64,000 nt of DNA. It comes from Fratercula arctica. Lineage: Eukaryota; Chordata; Aves; Charadriiformes; Alcidae. Each line of letters opens with the position of its first letter. The stretch's first letter is position 1. Shown here in pieces: positions 49,201 to 58,200 of this stretch. The notes under the pieces were generated by a model. The model saw only the letters and a program-made list of their open reading frames with translations, ran no database searches and was not told the origin of the DNA. The stretch spans positions 3,517,504 to 3,581,503 of the forward strand of contig CANTUZ010000001.1 of NCBI GenBank assembly GCA_947846985.1. The letters run 5' to 3'. The translations under genes and the position numbers were made by a program.

Positions 49201-52200
49201 TCTGTTTTTTTGAGTGCTCTTACTATACACAAAATTTGTCTTTCTAATTAGGTTCTCATAAAACCAAAGCCAGTGACATTTCAAGCAACAGTTGTGAGCG
49301 AACAAACTAGGCAGTTGGTGACTGAAACGTTACAGCAGGCGTCAAGGGTAGCAGAGACAGGAAATTCATCTCTCCCAGAAGTGAAAGAAGAACCACAAAC
49401 CTACACCGATAGCAGCTCCTCTTCTACAGAGTCCTCCCAGAGCTCCCAAGGTATGTATTGGTGTTGCATAAAATACGAATGGACTCTCTCCCAAGCACGC
49501 CAGCTAGTTTCATATAACTCACTGTGTCTCCTTTTAGCGCAGGTTTTCACTCAGTCTGTTAGCAGTGAGTGTCATTGTTCACTTCCCTTATGGCTTTATT
49601 TATCTTTTATTTACTATGTGCCTCCATTTCCTATGTGAAAAGGAGAGATAATTCGTTCTTGCTGGGCTCTGACTTGCTGGTAAAATGCTTGTGGCCTGCA
49701 GCCTGTTCCATCTTTTTGGGGAGTCTACCAGAAGTAGGCAGTGTAGCAGGTTTTTTTGGCAGCCCTTGCTCTACCACCCTTGTTCCTGAATGTATTGAAG
49801 CGTCTCTCCACTGTGTGACTGAAAGCTATCATGTGAGCAACATAAATTTTGGTCCTTTTCTAGGCACATATATGTGCATTGGGACATATCTCAGACATGC
49901 AGTCCTGATGGGGATGCTGCCGTGGCTTCAAGCCATGATATGGATGCAGCTCTTCTGTGTGGTAGAGGAGGATAAATAATAGGACATAAATAACATCCAG
50001 GTGAGAAGTGACCATAGGGTGCATCACTGCATCGAATAAAAGCTAATATCTCTCCATGAAATGTGTGTATTTAACGTGCCTTTCAGTCACCTTTTCTATA
50101 TAATTCTGTTACTGTTGGTCTATACTGCCATATTAAGTAAATTTTAAAAAGTTTTGAAGATTCAACAAACTAACCAAAATTTAGGAGCTGTTTATTCGGA
50201 ATGCTGAATACATGTCGATCACCTGAACTGCTAAAACTTTCTGAAAAAGAGTTCGATCCAAGGCAAATTCAATATACAAAGAAACCTGGTGAACTTTTCA
50301 TTGTTCAAACCAAAGCTTTGACGAACAACTAAGATACAGGATCTTTTCATTTTTTTTTTTTTTTTCTGGAAACTGTTCACAACATCAACAGTGTTTACTT
50401 CAAGAGTCAATTGTAATAAAAACTAAAGTGTTGCAGAATGAGAGTATGCATCCTTGGCAGTGTTCAAAACACTAATGGAGAATTTTGAACTATAGCCCTA
50501 TTTAAAGCAAGAAATTGGACAAGAGGCCTCCAACCCAAAATGGTTCTGTGATGACTCGATGTGCCTTTGTTCTTTTGTAAACAGATTCTCAGCCTGTAGT
50601 CCATGTGATTGCTTCAAGAAGTCAAGACTGGTCAGAACATGAAATTGCTGTGGACACGAGCCCTACAATAATTTACCAGGATGTATCCAGTGAATCTCAG
50701 TCAGCTACTTCCACGATAAAAGCTTTGCTGGAACTTCAGCAGACAACAGGTGTGAAAACACATTGAGGATAATTTTAAAGCTTATTACTTGCTTAAGCAG
50801 CAGGTTGTAGTAAGTTTTGTAATTGAAAAGCACCTATCTTGAATCAGCTTGATTCCTTTCTTCTTATCCTGCAACAGTTTGTTTGAATCTATTTCATAAT
50901 GTTCGCTATCTATTTAATTAAACTTTTGTATTTATATTGGTGGTTTATATATTGGAGGCTTATTTTGTGTTTTTTCTTTTCTTCTAAAGCAGTGAAGGAA
51001 AAGTTGGAATCGAAACCAAGGCAGCCTACCATTGACCTGAGCCAAATGGCTGTCCCAATCCAGATGACCCAGGAAAAGAGACATTCTCCAGAAAGTCCTT
51101 CAATTGCTGTAGTAGAGTCGGAATTAGTTGCTGAATATATCACAACTGGTAAGTGACTTAAGGTAGTGTGGTGGTGGGTTGGCAGTTGAAGTCTGAGGAC
51201 TTGATTTTGGAGATGTCTTACAATGGGCTTCATTTTTGTGTTTTCGCTATAATTTGCTGTAGAGGAAATGAGTCTTTCCTTCCACTCTTGAGACCCTGTG
51301 CAGGGGACTGAGATTGTATCTGCTTTTCTGGGGCATCGTGAAGAACGTTTCTAACTGAAACAAAGGGTTGTTGCTTCAAGACATCCTATTTGAACAGATT
51401 TTCTGTTCCCTGATCTGATAGAGGACAGGCTTGTCCCACTTGTCTTTAAGGAGAACGTGTAGTAAGGAAAATGTAGAAAATGAAGTTACAGGAACTGTAT
51501 ACTGTTTTTTTGTACACATCGAGGGGAGACAGACTTTGAGTTAGTTTAAGCCATATTTGCAGAATGTTACTTGCTTACCAGGAGTAAGTGCGTTTTTAAG
51601 CCAGGTGTGCAGTTAGCACGCTGATGTAGTCCCCAGTTTCTTCATTTGCTAGAAGCTTTTGAACTGATAAATTTCCATATTTAAACAAATAAATTATTCA
51701 CATTGAAATTATGGTTGGGATTCAGGTCTTAACTTTTGTAACTCTTGACGACTCCTCTCTGGTTGTCCATTTTGTGTAAGTCCTTGACTGCCATATCTCT
51801 CTGATGATCCCTGCTACCCCAGAACACTAGTGTGAGCCACTTCCCCATACATTCATGAGAGGATCAAAGTACCCGTTTTCCATTTTCATTTCTTAAATCC
51901 ACATTACTCGTCCTCTCTGCTTTATTTGGAAAATGAAAGCAAAAGCATGTTGAAAATCCACGTTGGAAAAAAGGAATAAAACTTGATTATATTAAATTGT
52001 ACAAGTGCATATCCGTAACTCCAGTCGTTTTAGTGTTAAATGTCTAATCTGATATTTTCTTTTTTTCATTTTCCTGCTCTGTGCCTCCTCCCCTCGCTTC
52101 CATCCCTTGTATGGTCTGAATTTAAGTTGTGCGAAATTGGAGCTGGGGGGGAAGTTACTGTTATTCTTTTAAATAACACTTACTGTATCTGGCTTCAATT

Positions 52201-55200
52201 TTGAATGTTTGAGTCATGCTCCCTGGATCTCTTTTAAAACAAACTCAAAAGTATAATAAATAGTGTTAAAGCAATCTCCAGTTAACAGTCTGTTATCTCC
52301 ACTGACACAGATTCCGTGCATTGAGCTTCTATTTGAGGTTCTAGTTTTTACTGGGTCTTGCTGTAAAAGTTGATGTAAAATAGGGCCCTTTGCAGGGAGG
52401 ACAGGAAATTAGTCGATGTCTTTGTAGACTTAAGTCCTTTTCTGCAGCTTAGAAGCCATACAAAGTACAAAAGTTAAAAATTTCCTTGAGCTATGATTAC
52501 TATTTGAAATACTGAGATTTTTATAAACCTTGAGTTGATACACAGCAATCAACCAGGGAAATGCAGGCTGCTGGGGGTTGACTGGCAGCGGTTTCTGCTA
52601 CAGCACAAAACTGGTTATTTCGCTCTTAGGTTTTTTTGTCCCTTCCCCCAGTTTCTGTGGGCACTGCCAGGCAATGCAGGTAATGGAGTTTTTGTATTAA
52701 TTTGTGCTTCTCAGGATTCATCGGTAATCCACCTACCTATATTTTCTGCTAAAAATTCAGTAGTAAGATAGTAAACGGTCTATAATCTGTTGTGAAATCT
52801 CCTGCACGGCCCTAGACCTGAGGATTAGGCACATTTTGCATGGGAGCTGGGCTTCAGCATGTGCTTCCTCGTGAGATGAAGGGAGCGGTTCACACATCTT
52901 AGTGTCACCGTTTTTTGTCTGTCTGCAGACTCAGGAAGACAACACTGTATTGGTTCACATTCGGAAGAATATCTACACAACCATATAGGTTAGAAACTTT
53001 ATTTTTAAATGAAGTTTTCAATTGTGCAGGAACTGTTGGGGGATATCCACGACGGATCTGGCACAGCATGCAGGCCGGTATTGTTATAATCCAACTCCTT
53101 TCTTGGAGTGGGAAAGTAAAATTATCATTTTAATCAAAAATATGACCTTTCTTTTAACTTTCAGGAAAGTCGCTAGAAACTTTTCAACTTTAAGTTACCT
53201 TACAACTGAATTTAAACTTTGCTTGTTCTCCTTCAGTTATTAATTATTTTGTATCTCAAAAGTTAATTAGAGCAAATATGTACCTATTAGTATGGACAGG
53301 CATAAAATAATTTGAATTCATGTCTTATCAGTGACTGCAATATAGAATGGTTTATGGTTTTTTTTTCCTCGCAGAAGATCATTTCTCTGTCAATCCACTT
53401 AATTACAGAGCCATCACCATAGCTCTGTAACTCATGCTGGATCTGTTCTAAAAAGTGACATAGACCCACGACAAGGTCTCCAGTTTTTGGTCTGTGATTT
53501 CTGATCAGTCTCACTTGCTTTCCCGATACCCAAACAGTTTGTAATTACTAATCTTTCAAATTTAGCCTACGCTCTGGAGAGTATTTCTTGCAGTTTATCA
53601 GTGGTAGCAATTCAGTGAGCAAGGCTTGCTGTTCTTAATTGCAGTCAATTGTGCAGGTGCTTTTAACAGTGTGAAAACCACAGAATAACTCGTGCTCTGC
53701 AGTATTCTGCTGGTGCCGTATACAAGAATCCAGCTGAAAATCAAGTATAAATTCTGCTTGCAAAGTTGGTGTGATGGGAGAGGGAGGCCGGAGGAGGTTT
53801 GGACCAAGTGTGGTGACTTCGGAGACAGAGATGAAAAGCAAATACCCTGAGTTGCTACTTTGAGAGGCTTCTCAGAATAGATCTACACTTTAAGGTTGAA
53901 GCTAGCATACAGTAAAAGATACTTTTCATACTCAGATCTTTATGTCACTCATATATGCTTTCAGTTGAAGCTTAAATACTTGAAGTTACTGCAGTTAGTT
54001 CTGCAGAAGTGCCACTGACCTCTTTACTTGCAGTCAGTCATCGGTCCCAGCCCCACCAGCAGTCATCTCAGCCCCAGAGGACTCTGCTGCAGCACGTGGC
54101 TCAGTCGCAGACAGCAACGCAGACTTCTGTTGTGGTGAAATCTATCCCTGCATCCTCCACAGGCGCAATTACCCATATCATGCAGCAGGTTGTACCCTTT
54201 CTTTTCCCAACAGCCTATAAACAGCCATAGGTTATATGAATTTTGTAGGATCAGGGCTTGTTCTGAATGAATATGTCGTGTTGCTGCCACTGAAAATGTG
54301 AAGTGTAAGGGCAAATTAATAACTTAATTTTAATATTGCCTGTTTTGATGGTGAGGGTGGTGGGATAAAAGGGAAGTAGTTAACGGGATTACTTGAGACT
54401 GTTAAATAAGAGGTATTAACAGCCACTGTGGGAAATACAGTGCTTCCTAGATAAATTCTTGCTGCGTCTATGTCATCTCTTCAACAGTAACAAGCTGCTT
54501 TTTTCTATATGTCATATTGTAAGGGCCAAGGCTCTTTAGATTGTGTTGGTGGCAGCGTAGGGGGAAGAGGAATGAAGCAGAATCTGGTCAGTACACAGAG
54601 AGCGCAGTGTCTTTTTCATTTGAGGGCTTTCGTTTGTGAATATGCAAACTTCTCTGAATGAAAAGATCGTATTTAGACAAGTACCACAAGGATCACAAAC
54701 ACTTGAAACAAACAGTGTAGCTTGTGGTGAAATCTTACAGAAGCCATTCCAATGCTGTTGTTCAAGACCTGCTCAACTCTGCAGTGCTTTAACTTCCAGG
54801 AACCTCAACTGTGGACCAGGACAGCACTGTGTTAGGGTTATAAACCCACTTCAAAGAGTGCATTCTCACAGGTGTTTGAGTAGGCTGCTTTGTCTTACTA
54901 AGGCCATTTATTAATAACGCTTATACCATGGTAAACAAAGCATAGTAACGTAGATCTCTTGCTCCCTCAAATCCCTCAAAAAATCAAACAGTGTTTGTGC
55001 AACGCCCAAGAAAAATTGCAATAAAAAGTTCGAGGAAGGAAGGAGAAGAGAGGTTCTCTGCTGAAATAGGGTAGACTGTGGGTATATGGGGAGCTGCAGA
55101 AGGAAATTATGTAGAAGATGCAAAATAAGAATTTATTGTGCGGGGAGACCCTGGCTTTAATGAGGAGGTACTGGTTCAACCACCTGCTAATCCCTGCTGC

Positions 55201-58200
55201 TTCATATCCAACTGCCATGCAATTGCAGGGGCTTTGAACCTTAGTCTGACACAGGCGAGGGCTACATAATCTCCACTGAGGATTAGTTATGCAGTTAATG
55301 TTGTCACATAGAGATGTACCGTATTTTAACATGATAAAAATAGCTATTGGCTGCTTACATATTGTGGAATCTCAGCGTAAAGGTATCTTTTTATACATGA
55401 ATTGGGAGTCTGTAATGGTAAAATAAGTCAAAGTAGTCCAGTTGAAACATTAAAATTTATTTTTAGATTGTGTATTCTTATAACTTCTATTTCTCTTTAC
55501 TAACTTGGTCTAACTTCTTCTTATTAAGGCCTTAAGCAGTCACACTGCATTTACCAAACACAGTGAACAACTTGGAACTGAGGAAGGAGAAGTGGAAGAG
55601 ATGGACACCTTAGATCCTCAGACTGGCCTGTTTTACAGATCTGCCCTGACACAGTCGCAGGCCCAAAAACAGCAAAAACTGAGTCAGCCGCAGCTGGAAC
55701 AGACTCAACTGCAAGTGAAAACTCTGCAGTGTTTCCAGACTAAGCAGAAGCAGACAATCCACCTGCAGGCCGATCAAATCCAGCACAAACTCCCACAAAT
55801 GCCCCAGCTTTCTATAAGACATCAAAAGCTAACCCCCCTGCAGCAAGAGCAAGCACAGACCAAACCAGATGCACAGCACCCCCCCCACCACATGATGGCC
55901 AAAGAAAGGCAACTCCCTACCTTAGTGGCACAGCCACAGCAAACTGTAGTACAGGTGCTGGCAGTAAAAACCACGCAGCAGCTGCCCAAACTGCAACAGG
56001 CACCAACGGCACAAAAAATCTACGTGCAACCCCAACCCCCCCAGAGTCAAATGCAGCTACCTGCCTCTTCAGAGAAACAGCCAGCAAGCCAGGTAACGGA
56101 ATATTGATAGCATGCAAAATACACGTCGCTGTTCGAGGAGAAAAAAAAAAAAAAAAAAAAACCAAAACAAAAACAAACACCCCCAAAAAATAATTGGAAA
56201 CACCAACTCTGTCGCTGTAGCAGTGTTTTGTCCTGGCAAGAGAGAACTCCTCATTCCGCTGGTATTAATTACCCCATCAGAAGGTTGACACTAGGAAAGA
56301 GAAGCACATGTTATGGGGGGGAAAAAAAAAAAATCCATAGAGCTCTCAAACATGTTTTGTTGGACAGTTTTTATGAATTTCTGCCACCACTGGTGCATGG
56401 AATTTGTCCCTAATTATTTTCTTTTAATTTTTAGATAATGACACGTTATTAATTTCCGTTCCCGTAGCACTTTTTATTTCTGTGGAAATAAAGATGGAAT
56501 ACACTGCAGTCTCCTGAAGCTCTCCATTGTACGTTTTCCTTTGTAGTTTACATCTTCCTGAAATTAGATGGCTTTTGTGTACAGGAGTAATTTGATTTTT
56601 CCTTGGGAGGGGAAAATATAAAGACTGAGGAATATGGAAAAAAAAATATGTATTTTAACTAACTTCAGAAAAGTACAATTATCTTTTTTTTTTTTTTTTT
56701 TGGCCCTTTCAGGAATACATGTGAAAACAAGAGGGTTAACAAAAACATCACATGGGGATGTAAATCCCAAAGGAATACAAAGCTGCTGTGGTATTATACT
56801 GCTACAATCCTTATCTAGCGGCCTAAAAAGCTGCTTTTCCCCAGGCTTCAATTAACTGTTACCATATCGTTGCTAATTCCTTTGTTAAAACGCTGAGTTT
56901 CAACTGTCTTCCTAATAGCAAGTATGTTGTTTGTACCATACTGTCCTTGGAAATATTGATTAGATTTTTTTCAATTAAAAAAAAAAATTAATCTAGCTGT
57001 AACATGCACAACAAAAATTTGATTTTCAGGTGCAGCATCCAATTATAACGCAAGGATCCACTGTTACAAAGATAACTTTTGAGGGGCGTCAGCCTCCTTC
57101 TCTTTCAAAGGTAGCAGGTGGCAGTTCTGGGCCCAAACTGGCTTTGCCGGTTACCAGCCTATTTCCCACGCAGGCATCCGCGAAGACAGCAGTAGCAGAT
57201 ATTTTGAGAGTGTCTATGGTGGAAGCTCAGATTGATACAAACGTAGAACATACGATAGTGGATCCCTCAAACAAAGCCATGTCCACTAGTAAACTCGCTA
57301 GCGAAGCAGAGTCGTCACCTTGTACCCAGGTGCCGAGGGTGACTGCAGTAGGGATGACGGCAACTTCCATCCCCCAGCAACAGACATGTACAGAATCCAG
57401 TTCAAGTCCTCCTGCTGTTGGTCCTACTTTAACAGAGAGGAAACTCGATGCACACGGAATGCCTACAACAAACCAGTTTGTACACATTCAGAGTATATCA
57501 CAAAAGAAAGCTGAAGAGAGTTCATCAGAAATTGTTATCCAGGTAAGAGAAGACCAGAGCAAATAAGGCAAAGGTTGAGCAAGAGCAAACTCATGTCTAG
57601 TGTGATGATAACAACTGAACGGTGTTCGAGTATTTTTGTTTTCCTTCCCCAGTTTTTGGTTCTTTCTCTACTCTTATGCTTTGTAATGGATTACTACTTC
57701 AAAGTGTGTAATTCTTAAATTGAGCTCGAGTTTCTCTAGCACTGTATCATTCACTGTGTCCTTGGTGTCTTTCTTTCTGTTAAGAAAACAAACCAAGCTC
57801 ATCTAATTTTACAAAGTACTTTCATTGGAAATGCTTAAAAATGCGACCTTCACCACTGACTATGGAACTGCGATCTAGAATTTTTTATAGTATCAATTAA
57901 TGTTACCACCGAGTATAAAATTAGCGCAAAAAAAATGAAGTAGCGGGGTTCTACTTATGGGGAAAATTCAGCAAATAAGATCTGGATTCAGAAGAAAGCT
58001 TCTTAACTTCGCTTACAACCCACGTTACCACTTCTGAGATAAAATGACTATTGATCTTTAGCCTAAATGCTCTGAGTCCTTGCCTAACTGATGATTGATA
58101 TTTTCATTGATCCTGCTGTCTTAAATATGATGGTTTATGATGTAATACGTGGTCAGAATGTCAACCGAGGAAGTATTTAAGTTATCCGAGGACCCGTAGT

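Noticed and set aside
49557..49979. Open frame of 136 codons in an EMSY intron
   Set aside because: It is not continuous with exon 13 in phase and I recognise no domain.
53375..53430. Exon-like segment after a good acceptor (CCTCGCAG) in the EMSY 2.9-kb intron
   Set aside because: In the phase needed, it reaches a stop after 18 codons, and no donor in the correct phase precedes the stop.
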